A stretch of DNA of 64,000 nt. It comes from CAVTPU01 sp963736695 (lineage in GTDB: Bacteria > Actinomycetota > Actinomycetes > Mycobacteriales > Micromonosporaceae). The notes beneath the pieces are model-generated. The model was not told the DNA's origin. It made no database searches and saw nothing but the letters and a program-made list of their open reading frames with translations. Position 1 is the first letter of the stretch. Each line of letters starts with the position of its first letter. Positions 51,622 through 59,525 of this stretch are shown here, one piece after another. The stretch is from contig CAVTPU010000004.1 in assembly GCA_963736695.1 (NCBI GenBank), positions 1,674,001 to 1,738,000 of the forward strand, written 5' to 3'. Made by a program: the position numbers and the translations under genes.

Positions 51622-52128
51622 GTGGATGGAATCCGATCATTAGTTCAACGATGGCCCGTGATCGGGCCCTGGGTGGGGACAGTCGCACGGCTCGTGCTCG
51701 GTGTGGTCTTCATGATCGCCGGCCTCTCCAAAGTCAACGACCTCGCCGAGAGTGGGCGGGCCGTCGCGGCATACGAAATCTTCTCGTACGAGACCTCCAA
51801 GATCATTGGCGTGACGCTGCCGTTCCTGGAGATCGCGCTCGGTCTCCTGCTCATCGTCGGCCTCGGCACGCGCCTCGCCTCGATCGCCGGCGCGCTCCTC
51901 TTCGGCGTCTTCATCATCGGCATCGCCCAGGCGTGGTATCGGGGGCTGCGCATCGACTGCGGTTGCTTCGGCGGGGGTGGTGCCCTGGCTGGCGACCAAG
52001 AACCCAGCTACGCTGCGGAGTTGATCCGCGACGTCGGCTTGGTGATCTTGGCTGGTTTCCTCTCAGTGTTCCCCCGAACCCGCGTGTCGGTCGATTCCTG
52101 GTTGTTGGATGGAGGCTCCGAACAGTGA
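51622..52128 (+). CDS. MauE/DoxX family redox-associated membrane protein
   Basis: A 168-residue four-helix membrane protein (VARLVLGVVFMIAGLSKVNDL, IIGVTLPFLEIALGLLLIVGLG, SIAGALLFGVFIIGIAQAWYRGL, IRDVGLVILAGFLSVFP) with the CxC motif in RIDCGCFGGGG facing the extracellular side. MauE-type proteins pass electrons to periplasmic thioredoxin-fold partners. GTG 51622 preceded by AGGA gives the usual length; an ATG at 51568 is possible. GTGA overlap with the DsbA-like gene makes a clear functional pair. Confidence 0.88.
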   Translation: MDGIRSLVQRWPVIGPWVGTVARLVLGVVFMIAGLSKVNDLAESGRAVAAYEIFSYETSKIIGVTLPFLEIALGLLLIVGLGTRLASIAGALLFGVFIIGIAQAWYRGLRIDCGCFGGGGALAGDQEPSYAAELIRDVGLVILAGFLSVFPRTRVSVDSWLLDGGSEQ

Positions 52129-52853
52129 GTAAGCGTGTCGATCAGAAGAAAGAAGCGGCCCGCATCGTCAGAGAGCAGCTCGCGAAGGAACGTCGCAAGC
52201 AGCGGACGCTGTGGGTGACCGCGGGCTCGATCGCGGTCGTCGTGATCCTCCTGCTGGTCGGCTGGGGAGTCTGGGAATCGCAGAAGGCCGACTCATACAC
52301 CGCGCCCGCCACCGTGACCAACGACGGCGGCAAAGAGTCGGGGCTGTCCACCGCCGGGGACGGCCCCGTGACTGTCGAGGTCTACCTCGACTTCATGTGC
52401 CCGTCCTGCAAGCAGTTCGAGTCGGATACCTCGCCGACCATCGACCAGCTCATCGCCGAGAAAAAGATCAAGCTGGTGTGGCATCCGCTCGGCTTCCTCG
52501 ACCACTTCTCGCAGGGCACGAAGTATTCCACCCGGTCCGCGTCGGCCGCTGGCTGCGCCGCCGACGCCGGCAAACTGAAGGAATATGGCAACGCGCTGTT
52601 CGCCAACGCGCCGCAGGAGAACACCACCGGCCTCACCGACGACCGCCTCATCGAGATCGGTGGCAACATCGGAATCACCGGGGAGACCTTCGCCCAGTGC
52701 GTTCGGGACCACACCTATGAGAACTGGGTCAAGCACGTCAACGACGAGGCCGCGAAACGCGTCGTCAAGGGCACCCCGACCGTCTTTGTCAACGGCAAAC
52801 TGCTGGAAGACCACAGCCCCGAGGGGCTGAAGAAGGCCGTCGCCGAGGCCTGA
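52125..52853 (+). CDS. DsbA-family membrane-anchored thiol oxidoreductase
   Basis: A 242-residue protein with a charged N-terminus, one membrane anchor (TLWVTAGSIAVVVILLLVGWGVW, about 30-52) and an extracytoplasmic DsbA/thioredoxin-4 fold. The active site is FMCPSCKQFE near residue 93 and the cis-Pro loop is VKGTPTVFVNGK. Likely makes or isomerises disulfides in exported proteins, regenerated by the overlapping MauE-like partner. GGAGG lies ahead of the GTG. A strong terminator follows. Confidence 0.93.
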   Translation: MSKRVDQKKEAARIVREQLAKERRKQRTLWVTAGSIAVVVILLLVGWGVWESQKADSYTAPATVTNDGGKESGLSTAGDGPVTVEVYLDFMCPSCKQFESDTSPTIDQLIAEKKIKLVWHPLGFLDHFSQGTKYSTRSASAAGCAADAGKLKEYGNALFANAPQENTTGLTDDRLIEIGGNIGITGETFAQCVRDHTYENWVKHVNDEAAKRVVKGTPTVFVNGKLLEDHSPEGLKKAVAEA

Positions 52854-52861
52854 GATCGCGT

Positions 52862-52905
52862 GGCGGGTGTGGGGTTCACCTTGTTCGTCGAACCCCACAC
52901 CCGCC
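52862..52905. terminator. Terminator after dsbA-like gene
   Basis: Perfect 16-bp arms GGCGGGTGTGGGGTTC and GAACCCCACACCCGCC with a 12-nt loop, starting 9 nt after the stop codon. Confidence 0.8.
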
Positions 52906-52962
52906 GCTCCTCTCGGCGGGACCTGACCGGCCCACGTGTCAGCGAGAGGTAAGGTCGCCCTC

Positions 52963-53439
52963 ATGGCCGAAACCGCGCGTTTGTCCCCCGGCGATCCCGC
53001 CCCGGACTTCACCCTCACCACCGACACCAGCGACACACTGAGCCTGCGCGATCTGCGTGGCCAACGGGTCATCCTCTATGCCTATCCGGCGGCGATGACT
53101 CCCGGGTGCACGACCCAGGCGTGCGACTTTCGTGACTCGTTGGCGTCGCTGACCGCGGCCGGGGTCACTGTGGTCGGCATCTCCCCCGACGCCCCGGCCA
53201 AGCTGGCGAAATTTCGCGAGCGTGACGGCCTGACGTTTCCGCTCGTCTCCGACCCGGACCGCAGTGTGCTCACCGCATATGGCGCCTACGGCGAAAAACA
53301 AAACTACGGCCGTACGGTCGTCGGGGTGATCCGGTCCACGTTCGTCATCGACGCCGAGGGCCACATCGAGCACGCTTTCTATAACGTGAAGGCCACCGGT
53401 CACGTCGCCAAACTGCGTCGTGACCTCGACCTCGGATGA
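52963..53439 (+). CDS. bcp: Thioredoxin-dependent peroxiredoxin (BCP/PrxQ)
   Basis: A 158-residue peroxiredoxin Q. The peroxidatic cysteine is in YPAAMTPGCTTQACDFRDS, with the resolving cysteine five residues later, the PrxQ arrangement. VVGISPDAPAKLAKFRERDGLTFPLVSDPDRSV and STFVIDAEGHI complete the fold. Reduces hydroperoxides in the cytoplasm using thioredoxin. AGAGGTAAGG precedes ATG 52963. Confidence 0.95.
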   Translation: MAETARLSPGDPAPDFTLTTDTSDTLSLRDLRGQRVILYAYPAAMTPGCTTQACDFRDSLASLTAAGVTVVGISPDAPAKLAKFRERDGLTFPLVSDPDRSVLTAYGAYGEKQNYGRTVVGVIRSTFVIDAEGHIEHAFYNVKATGHVAKLRRDLDLG

Positions 53440-53464
53440 GGTCACGACGCTCGGATGAGCAGCC

Positions 53465-53484
53465 CGCCCAAACCCGTTTGGGCG
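53465..53484. terminator. Short hairpin between bcp and tRNA-Leu
   Basis: CGCCCAAAC-CC-GTTTGGGCG, a 9-bp stem 26 nt after the bcp stop and 34 nt before the tRNA; probably ends the bcp transcript. Confidence 0.5.
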
Positions 53485-53517
53485 AGAACCGGGTCTGCTC
53501 GTAGACTGATCGGGTGC

Positions 53518-53599
53518 GCGGGAGTGGCGTAACTGGCAGCCGCGCCGGCCTTAGGAGCCGGAGCCTTCGGGCGTAGGGGTTCGAGTCCCCTCTCCCGCA
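53518..53599 (+). tRNA. tRNA-Leu (TAG)
   Basis: Class II tRNA: acceptor GCGGGAG/CTCCCGC with A73, anticodon stem CCGGC/GCCGG and loop CTTAGGA (anticodon TAG, reads CUA/CUN), long variable arm AGCCTTCGGGCGT, T arm AGGGGTTCGAGTCCCCT. CCA not encoded. An accessory islet starts directly downstream. Confidence 0.95.
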
Positions 53600-53682
53600 C
53601 TTTGATCTTTTGTCCCGGAGATGACGCGCCCAGATCGCCCCTGGGGCGACAGGCAATGTATAGGTCGAGCTATAGTTCATGT

Positions 53683-54081
53683 GTGTCGACGACTGGACCC
53701 CGCCCACGCTGGGCAATCAGAACGACCACTGATGTTCGGGAGTGGCTGCGGTTGCTGAGGCGGACCGACCTCGAAACCTACCGATCAGTGAACGTCGCGA
53801 TCGATATGCTGGCGGACATCGGTCCAGGACTGGGCCGTCCCCTCGTCGACACGTTGCAGGGTTCAAACATCGGCAATCTCAAGGAGTTGCGTCCACGATC
53901 CGGTCGAGACGTCGCCATCCGAGTGCTCTTCGCGTTCGACCCATGGTCACAAGCGGTGTTGTTGGTCGCGGGTAACAAGGCCGGCGACTGGTCCGGGTGG
54001 TACAAGGTGGCGATTCCAGCGGCGGAGATCGCGTACGAGGACTGGCTAGCCCACGAACGTAAGAGGAGGGAGGGGTCGTGA
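53683..54081 (+). CDS. higB: Type II toxin of HigB/RelE (Gp49-like) family
   Basis: A 132-residue toxin of the phage-derived Gp49/HigB group, expected to cleave mRNA on the ribosome. The core is VREWLRLLRRTDLETYRSVNVAIDMLADIGPGLGRPLVDTLQGSNIGNLKELRPRSGRDVAIRVLFAFDPWSQAVLLVAGNKAGDW, followed by YKVAIPAAEIAYEDWL. Start chosen at GTG 53683, where TATAGT lies 6 nt upstream and no ribosome-binding site is seen, which suggests a leaderless message; an ATG at 53656 is the alternative. GTGA overlap with the antitoxin gene, which is downstream, the reverse of most modules but usual for HigBA. Confidence 0.88.
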   Translation: MSTTGPRPRWAIRTTTDVREWLRLLRRTDLETYRSVNVAIDMLADIGPGLGRPLVDTLQGSNIGNLKELRPRSGRDVAIRVLFAFDPWSQAVLLVAGNKAGDWSGWYKVAIPAAEIAYEDWLAHERKRREGS

Positions 54082-54392
54082 CTGAGTTTCATGACTGGGA
54101 TGACATCCGTACCGAACTACACGACGGCGATGATGCCGCGCTCGCGGCGGAGCGGGCACGCACCGAGGCATGGGTCAGTGCATACCACCTGGCCGAAGAG
54201 CGTAAACGGTTAGGCCTCACCCAACGCGAAGTCGCCGACCTGATGGGGGTCACTGCGGGTCGAATCAGCCAAATTGAGAACGGTGATCTGGACGTCAACG
54301 AGGTCGCGACACTAAGTCGCTATGCCCAAGCGCTGGGCGCTCGCCTCCGGATCATCTTCGACTACGGCAACGACCTACGTCAGATTGCATGA
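54078..54392 (+). CDS. higA: XRE-family antitoxin (HigA-like)
   Basis: A 104-residue protein with a central helix-turn-helix (LAEERKRLGLTQREVADLMGVTAGRISQIENGDLDVNEVATLSRYAQALGARLRIIFDYG). The N-terminal ~45 residues are acidic and would bind the toxin. As a DNA-binding antitoxin it should repress its own promoter. It overlaps the toxin stop codon by GTGA. The module sits just behind tRNA-Leu, a favoured place for acquired genes. Confidence 0.9.
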   Translation: MTEFHDWDDIRTELHDGDDAALAAERARTEAWVSAYHLAEERKRLGLTQREVADLMGVTAGRISQIENGDLDVNEVATLSRYAQALGARLRIIFDYGNDLRQIA

Positions 54393-54936
54393 CCGGAAGG
54401 CCATGAGTTCACGACCTCTTCCCTGATCTACTGATCGTGGCGACGGCCGGCGCGCTGCGCTTCACGGTCGAGGCGGCAAGGCGGCGACGCGAGGCATGGA
54501 CTGCCGAGCATTGGCCCGTACGGCTAACGTAGGTGACCGTGGATGTCAAGGAGATCGTTTCGTACTTCCGGTTCGTGCCTGACCTTGGTGTGATGTCGTT
54601 GCAGAACCGGGTCACCATCTTCGTGCCGACTATCGCGGAGACATCAGCAGGGTCCATCCTCGTTGACCCCAGTCCGGCCGGGTAGTGGTTGACCTGCGGT
54701 TGTCAGACTTTCGATGGCGCTCAAGGCGTACGCCAACGGCTTGGAGCGCGGAAAGTAGGACCGGGGAGTTGCGGAAAATATCTGCTGTGATCGCGGAAAA
54801 TTTGGCACTATTCGGTCGTGGATGGATCCCTCATCGGTCTTGCTGAGCGACGCCGGCGGCGGACGCCCACAAGGCTGACACAACGCGGGTGTCCCGATCT
54901 CTGTTGACGAACTTGTATTCCAGGTAGTGTGCCCGA
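54393..54936. other. Region with decayed coding remnants
   Basis: A 544-base stretch without an intact gene. Plus-strand frames encode protein-like fragments: one ending about 54531 reads VHDLFPDLLIVATAGALRFTVE and lacks a start; the next is the 50-residue frame listed separately. Further on, GCGGAAAAT occurs twice about 20 bp apart. I read the region as eroded accessory DNA between the toxin-antitoxin module and the DUF402 gene. Confidence 0.45.
54533..54685 (+). other. Small open frame, possible gene or remnant
   Basis: Fifty codons from GTG 54533 (or GTG 54539 with AGGTGA upstream), containing VDVKEIVSYFRFVPDLGVMS and later QNRVTIFVPTIAE. Codon use looks coding, but I do not recognise the family and it may be the end of a larger lost gene. 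Confidence 0.25.
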
Positions 54937-55602
54937 ATGCGCTTTGAGCGGGGGCGGACGATCGTCCGCCGGCACCGATATCCGGACGGCCGAATCAGTT
55001 CCGTGTTGTCGGGGCGGGTAGTCAGCGACGACGAACAGGGGTTGGCGTTGTGGGTCGACGCGGGTTCACAGACTCTGCGCCGCGTTGACCACGCCGGTCA
55101 GCCGACCCGGCATCTGTCGCTGCTGACCGCGCTGCGGATGACCACGGTGTTCGGTCTGAGCACCTGGCAGCCTTTCCGGACCTTGATGCTGATGCCCCCT
55201 GGTGCCGCCCACTCGATCTGGTGGAGTTGGCGACCGGACGGCGAGTTCGAAAGCTGGTATGTCAACCTTGAGCGTCCGGCCACTCGGTGGGCCGGCGGGG
55301 TTGACGTCTGCGACCAGGAACTCGACCTGCTGGTCTACCCGGACGGCACGTGGTCATGGAAAGACGAGACCGAATTCGCCGAATATACCGGCGAACCAGC
55401 GTTCTGGGACAATGCCGAAGGCGCCGCCGTTCGGGCCGAGGGTGAACGACTGCTTGCTCTCGCCAGCGCCGGAGCCGCGCCTTTCGACGGCCGGTGGCTG
55501 GACTTCCAGCCGGACCCGGTGTGGCGACCGACGCTCGTGCCGCACTGGTGGGATCTGCCCGCAGAAGCGACTTGTTGGGAACCCGAATACTTTCGAGCTT
55601 GA
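54937..55602 (+). CDS. DUF402 (FomD-like) protein
   Basis: A 221-residue DUF402 protein. The family includes nucleoside diphosphate/tri-phosphate phosphatases (Ntdp) and FomD. The conserved core is WYVNLERPATRWAGGVDVCDQELDLLVYPDGTWSWKDETEF, with the acidic cluster that binds two metal ions. The N-terminal IVRRHRYPDGRISSVLSGRVVSDDEQGLALWVDAGS is typical of the actinobacterial branch. Weak ribosome-binding site; ATG 54937. Its exact substrate is not known, and it lies within a small accessory islet. Confidence 0.85.
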   Translation: MRFERGRTIVRRHRYPDGRISSVLSGRVVSDDEQGLALWVDAGSQTLRRVDHAGQPTRHLSLLTALRMTTVFGLSTWQPFRTLMLMPPGAAHSIWWSWRPDGEFESWYVNLERPATRWAGGVDVCDQELDLLVYPDGTWSWKDETEFAEYTGEPAFWDNAEGAAVRAEGERLLALASAGAAPFDGRWLDFQPDPVWRPTLVPHWWDLPAEATCWEPEYFRA

Positions 55603-55638
55603 CCAATGACCACGTGCGAATTCGCGTTCTGATGCGCC

Positions 55639-55839
55639 ATGTGCTCTTTGATCTCTCGTACGAAAACGTGTCTCGTCAGCGGACGCACCGTAAGACGGCG
55701 ACTGGCTGACTTGATGATCGCCTCAATCGCCATGGTCAATGGCCTTCCCTTATACACCACCAATCCCAGCGACTACATCGGGCTGGATGACCTCGTCACC
55801 GTTGTCGCCGTGACCCGACCACCAACAGCCGCGAGTTGA
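55639..55839 (+). pseudogene. C-terminal fragment of a VapC-type PIN toxin
   Basis: A 66-residue frame whose last ~45 residues match the end of VapC toxins: RRLADLMIASIAMVNGLPLYTTNPSDYIGLDDLVTVVAV, with the third and fourth acidic active-site region (ADLMIAS and TTNPSDY). The N-terminal PIN half and its first acidic residues are missing, and no VapB antitoxin precedes it. So it is a broken toxin gene within the islet behind tRNA-Leu. Confidence 0.7.
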
Positions 55840-55861
55840 CTGCGGCGAGTGAGACGACGCG

Positions 55862-57004
55862 TTATCCGGATGGGGTGAAGCCCAACAGGCGACCGAGCCC
55901 CGGCCGCCCGGCGATCTCGTGGCTCACCTGGCCATTCGCGTCCGCGAGCAGCAGCCGTCTCGCACCATCCAGGTCTCGCTCAAGAAGCATTCCCCCGTCG
56001 GCGAAGAAGATGACGCTGGCGAGCCGCCCCGCGCCGGGTAGCGTGACGTCTGCCCCCGTGCGGGTGTCGACCACGCGAGTGGGTGCGGCGAACAGCGGCT
56101 GACCGTCACAGTCATTCGATTCGCGCAACACCACATAACGAGCCTCGGCGGAGACCGAATAGACCATCCAGTCGGCCTCGACCGGCATCTGCTCAGGCGA
56201 ATCGCACATTTTAGTGCCGAACACTCCGTCCACAAGCGACTCCCCCGTGACGCTGCCGGTCTGGAGAAAGTCCGTCTTCGGATCGAACCGCGCCCAGTCC
56301 CGACCATCGGGCGAATTCCAGAAGCCGCGATCCCCGACGGGCAGACTTTGCACCACGCCGGTGGCTAAGTCGACTGTCCGACCGGAGCCGATGGAGTTGC
56401 TCGGAAAGGTGTGGGACTCGCTGAGAAAGACGAGCCGGTTGGGTCCGTCCCACTCCAAACCAACCGGACCGGCGCAGGCCGCGTGATCGGCGAGTTTGCG
56501 GATGCCGTGCCCGACGGCATCCGCCACCATAATCGGACCGAATCCATCCGAATCGGACTCGGCCTGGATCCATGCGATGTGCGCTCCGTCGGGTGAGACC
56601 GTCACGGTGTTGTTCGCGCACGACGAGGGGAGCTGGCCGACGACGGAAGATTCCACACCGTCTCGATAGCCGACGACCGACCTTCGTTCGCGATCGTGAT
56701 AGAGAAAGGTGCCGTCAAGGCCCGCCGACGTCGGGGGCGATTCCTCCGCACCGGGGATGATCTGCGACATGGGCCAGCCGATCCACTCGAGCCCAGCGCG
56801 ACCGAAATTCACGGAGAAGATGAGTGCCGGCACGGCGAGCGCCACGGCCACGCTGGCGCTGACCTGGCGAAACCGGCGGCGTGAGGCGGCTGTGGCACGG
56901 ATCGTGGCGGTGTCACGTGACGGGACCATCGCTGTCGCCGTTGCCCGAAACCGGGCCACGGCGTCGTCCACGTCGATCTCCGAGGGGTCGCGGGCGTCAG
57001 TCAT
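55862..57004 (-). CDS. Membrane-anchored WD40/TolB-like protein paired with ECF sigma factor
   Basis: A 380-residue protein. The cytoplasmic ~45 residues (DPSEIDVDDAVARFRATATAMVPSRDTATIRATAASRRR) are followed by one membrane helix (VSASVAVALAVPALIFSVNF) and an extracellular beta-propeller-like domain with repeated VSPDGAHIAWIQ-, NRLVFLSESH- and SPDGRDWARFD-type blades and several cysteines. It starts with AAAGGAG and overlaps the sigma factor stop by 8 nt. The layout matches membrane regulators of SigE-like sigma factors; it lacks a clear ZAS zinc motif. Likely an anti-sigma factor or sensor. Confidence 0.75.
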   Translation of the reverse strand: MTDARDPSEIDVDDAVARFRATATAMVPSRDTATIRATAASRRRFRQVSASVAVALAVPALIFSVNFGRAGLEWIGWPMSQIIPGAEESPPTSAGLDGTFLYHDRERRSVVGYRDGVESSVVGQLPSSCANNTVTVSPDGAHIAWIQAESDSDGFGPIMVADAVGHGIRKLADHAACAGPVGLEWDGPNRLVFLSESHTFPSNSIGSGRTVDLATGVVQSLPVGDRGFWNSPDGRDWARFDPKTDFLQTGSVTGESLVDGVFGTKMCDSPEQMPVEADWMVYSVSAEARYVVLRESNDCDGQPLFAAPTRVVDTRTGADVTLPGAGRLASVIFFADGGMLLERDLDGARRLLLADANGQVSHEIAGRPGLGRLLGFTPSG

Positions 57005-57569
57005 GGGATTCTCCTTTGTCCTGCTCCGCCAGCGCCTTCGCGAGCACGATGCGAGTCCTGTGAAGTGTCGATTTGACCGTCCCCTCGGCGAGGCCCAGCT
57101 GCGTGGCGATCTCGGCGATCGGCATATCAGCGATGTGGAACATGACGAAGATTCGCCGCGGCCCGTCGGCGACTTTCGCGAGTGCGCGAACAAGTTCGAC
57201 GTGGTCGGGGTTCGGCCCGTCAATGACGTCTTCGCGTTGCCGGGCAAGGAAGGCTTGGGCGACTCGCAGCCGCCGCCATCGGCTGGTCGACAGGTTCCAC
57301 GCGACGCGCCGCACCCACGCCACGGGGTCGTCGTAGGTGGATATCTTCCGCCACCGGGTGAGCGCTCGGCAGAACGCCTCCTGCACCACGTCCTGAGCCT
57401 CTTGCAGGTCACCGAGATAGGCGAACAGTTGGATGGTTAGGGCCTGATGGCTCGCCGCGTAGAAGTCTTCGAAATCGACGTGGTGGGCCGCTCCGCTGGT
57501 GATGGCCCGTGATGTCGGCGTGACGACACATATCGCACCTGATCGGCGGGCTTCTGTGGAGCTGGCCAA
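56997..57569 (-). CDS. ECF sigma factor (SigE family)
   Basis: A sigma factor of about 190 residues. Region 2: FEDFYAASHQALTIQLFAYLGDLQEAQDVVQEAFCRALTRWRKISTYDDPVAWVRRVAWNLSTSRWRR. Region 4: LAKVADGPRRIFVMFHIADMPIAEIATQLGLAEGTVKSTLHRTRIVLAKAL. The start is not firm: TTG 57569 has GAGGGG upstream, and TTG 57632 is the frame limit. Expected to act with the overlapping membrane protein gene. Confidence 0.88.
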   Translation of the reverse strand: MASSTEARRSGAICVVTPTSRAITSGAAHHVDFEDFYAASHQALTIQLFAYLGDLQEAQDVVQEAFCRALTRWRKISTYDDPVAWVRRVAWNLSTSRWRRLRVAQAFLARQREDVIDGPNPDHVELVRALAKVADGPRRIFVMFHIADMPIAEIATQLGLAEGTVKSTLHRTRIVLAKALAEQDKGESHD

Positions 57570-57767
57570 TGTGATCCCCTCGTCATCAGTGCTGCGACTG
57601 CCATCAGGACACGTAATAACACGCGATGACAACCACCCCGGTTTCCAAGATCACGAAGTCTTCCGATCGTGCTCAGCGAGGCCGCCTCGAAAAGAAACCC
57701 CGACGACTCTGTACGGGTGAGGTGCCCACGACCACGCGCAGCCCTGGTGAACTGGCACGATGGGAGC

Positions 57768-58193
57768 ATGACCGCGATGTCCAGGGACGAATCAATCGCC
57801 TTCCTCGCCGAGGGAACCCGCACCGGCAAGCTCGCCACGGCCTCCGCGACCGGGGCGGTGCATGTGGCGCCGATCTGGTTCGTCGTCGACGGCGACGACC
57901 TCGTCTTCACCACCGGAGAGGAGACGCTCAAGGGCCGGCATCTGCGCGCGAATCCACGTGCGGCGCTCACCGTCGACGTCTCCGAATATCCCTATCACTT
58001 CGTGACGGTGCGCGGGCCGGTGGCTCTCGACCCGGCGGCCCCCGACCTGCTGGGCTGGGCGACTCGCATCGCCGAGCGTTATGTGCCGGCCGGTCGTGCC
58101 GCCGAATATGGCGCTCGCAACGGGGTGCCGGGCGAGATGTTGTGCCGACTGCGCCTCGATCGTGTCACGGGCGGACGCGACATCGCCTTGTGA
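57768..58193 (+). CDS. PPOX-class (F420/FMN) flavin-binding protein
   Basis: A 141-residue split-barrel protein of the pyridoxamine 5'-phosphate oxidase-like superfamily: MSRDESIAFLAEGTRTGKLATASATGAVHVAPIWFVVDGDDLVFTTGEETLKGRHLRANPRAALTVD. Such small actinobacterial proteins often bind F420 and reduce quinones or biliverdin; I cannot tell which. A GGGAGC sequence precedes ATG 57768. It stands alone between two sigma factor pairs. Confidence 0.85.
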   Translation: MTAMSRDESIAFLAEGTRTGKLATASATGAVHVAPIWFVVDGDDLVFTTGEETLKGRHLRANPRAALTVDVSEYPYHFVTVRGPVALDPAAPDLLGWATRIAERYVPAGRAAEYGARNGVPGEMLCRLRLDRVTGGRDIAL

Positions 58194-58252
58194 ACGGTGG
58201 CGCCCACCTCCCTCGTACCCGGGCCTGTGGGGTTTGAATGTCGTGAGGCACC

Positions 58253-58993
58253 TCAGGAGAGCTGGATCCAGTCGAGATCCGCGACCCCGTGAGTGACGGA
58301 GTTGCGGAACACCACATAGACCTCCTGCCGACCGGACACAGTGGTATCCACGTCAGCCACCACCGTGCGCCACCGGCCGGTGGCGGCCCATCCCCCGGTT
58401 GCGGGCAACGTGACGGTCGAGACCAGCGTGCCGGTGGGTCCGCCCACCCTGATCTCGAATCGGGAGTCGGTCAGCGGAGTCGCGATGCGCAGGTGGAGTC
58501 GGTGAACCCCGGTGAGGTTCACCTTTCGAAACGCCAGATAGTGCCCGTCTTCCGACCAACCCATATAACTGTTGCCGCTGGCTGACAGAGCCGATCCGTC
58601 AAGCACCTTGAGGCCCGATATGACGTCGGCGTTTTCGGCTTCGATCCGCACGGGTGTGCGGGAGGGGTTCGATGGCCTGGTGGTCGTCCGGGGAGTCGTC
58701 GGTGTCGTCGTGGGTGCTGATGGCGACGGCGTGGCGGTGGCCGGGCTGGGCGACGGCGCCGGGTGGGACTGAGCGACGCCGTGCGGCGAAGGGCTGCCCG
58801 GCACCCATAAGTTGATCATCATCGCCACAGCAACAACCGCCACGGCAGCGCCGCACGCGGTCACGATGCCGGTTGTGCGGCGGCGGCGAACAATGCGGCG
58901 ACCGCTATCGATGGCGCCAGCCAGGTCGATTCGGGAAACCGGCGGGTTTTCTTCGGCGATATCGTCGAAGACCCGACGCAGCGAGTCTTCCAT
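58253..58993 (-). CDS. Anti-sigma-like membrane protein with extracellular CBM6-type domain
   Basis: A 246-residue protein: cytoplasmic MEDSLRRVFDDIAEENPPVSRIDLAGAIDSGRRIVRRRR, a membrane helix (VTACGAAVAVVAVAMMINLWV), a Pro/Ser/Thr linker of ~50 residues, and a C-terminal carbohydrate-binding-like jelly roll (VRIEAENADVISGLKVLDG ... SYMGWSEDGHYLAFRKVNL ... DLDWIQLS) that matches CBM6-type domains. GGAGGGGTGAG precedes the ATG; one base separates it from the sigma stop. I infer a sigma regulator that senses wall or external glycans. Confidence 0.8.
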   Translation of the reverse strand: MEDSLRRVFDDIAEENPPVSRIDLAGAIDSGRRIVRRRRTTGIVTACGAAVAVVAVAMMINLWVPGSPSPHGVAQSHPAPSPSPATATPSPSAPTTTPTTPRTTTRPSNPSRTPVRIEAENADVISGLKVLDGSALSASGNSYMGWSEDGHYLAFRKVNLTGVHRLHLRIATPLTDSRFEIRVGGPTGTLVSTVTLPATGGWAATGRWRTVVADVDTTVSGRQEVYVVFRNSVTHGVADLDWIQLS

Positions 58994-58994
58994 C

Positions 58995-59525
58995 TCACCC
59001 CTCCACCGTGATCCGTTGCGTGTCGATGACACGGCGTAGCGCGGCGAGCCCACGCGCCGTCTGACTTTTGACGGTCCCGGTCGAGCAGCGCAAGGCTGCG
59101 GCCGTCTCCTCAACGGACAGGTCGCAATAGAAGCGCAGGACCAATGTGGCTCGTTGCCGAGGCGAGACGACGGCGAGCGCGGACCGCACCATCATGCGCT
59201 CATCGATGTCGTCGCGAGCGGCCATGCCGCCGACGGCCATCTGCTCCACATCCTCGTCCCGCACGCTGTCGAGCAGCTTGACTCGGGTGAACCACGACGT
59301 CCTCCGTTCGCCGAGAAAAGCCCGCACGATCATTGTGCGGACATAACCGTCCAAATTGTCGGCAGCGCAGGCTCGACGCCAGCCCACATAGAGATTGGTC
59401 AACGTCGTCTGGCAGACGTCGTCGGCCCGGTCCCAGTCGTGACAGAGCAGGAACGCCACTTTGCGCATCCAGGGCATTCGGGCAGCGACATACTCCACAT
59501 ATGCCTGTTCGTCGGCATCGCGCAC
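58995..59525 (-). CDS. SigE-family ECF sigma factor
   Basis: A 176-residue sigma factor of the SigE family common in actinomycetes: YVEYVAARMPWMRKVAFLLCHDWDRADDVCQTTLTNLYVGWRRACAADNLDGYVRTMIVRAFLGERR for region 2 and ALAVVSPRQRATLVLRFYCDLSVEETAAALRCSTGTVKSQTARGLAALRRVI for region 4. GTG 59525 with AGGAGG five bases upstream; longer frames are unlikely. Operon partner of the CBM6-type membrane regulator. Confidence 0.92.
   Translation of the reverse strand: MRDADEQAYVEYVAARMPWMRKVAFLLCHDWDRADDVCQTTLTNLYVGWRRACAADNLDGYVRTMIVRAFLGERRTSWFTRVKLLDSVRDEDVEQMAVGGMAARDDIDERMMVRSALAVVSPRQRATLVLRFYCDLSVEETAAALRCSTGTVKSQTARGLAALRRVIDTQRITVEG

Noticed and set aside
53500..55900. Attachment site repeat of the tRNA-Leu 3' end
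   Set aside because: I looked for a second copy of the T-arm/acceptor sequence up to the sigma factor genes and found none.
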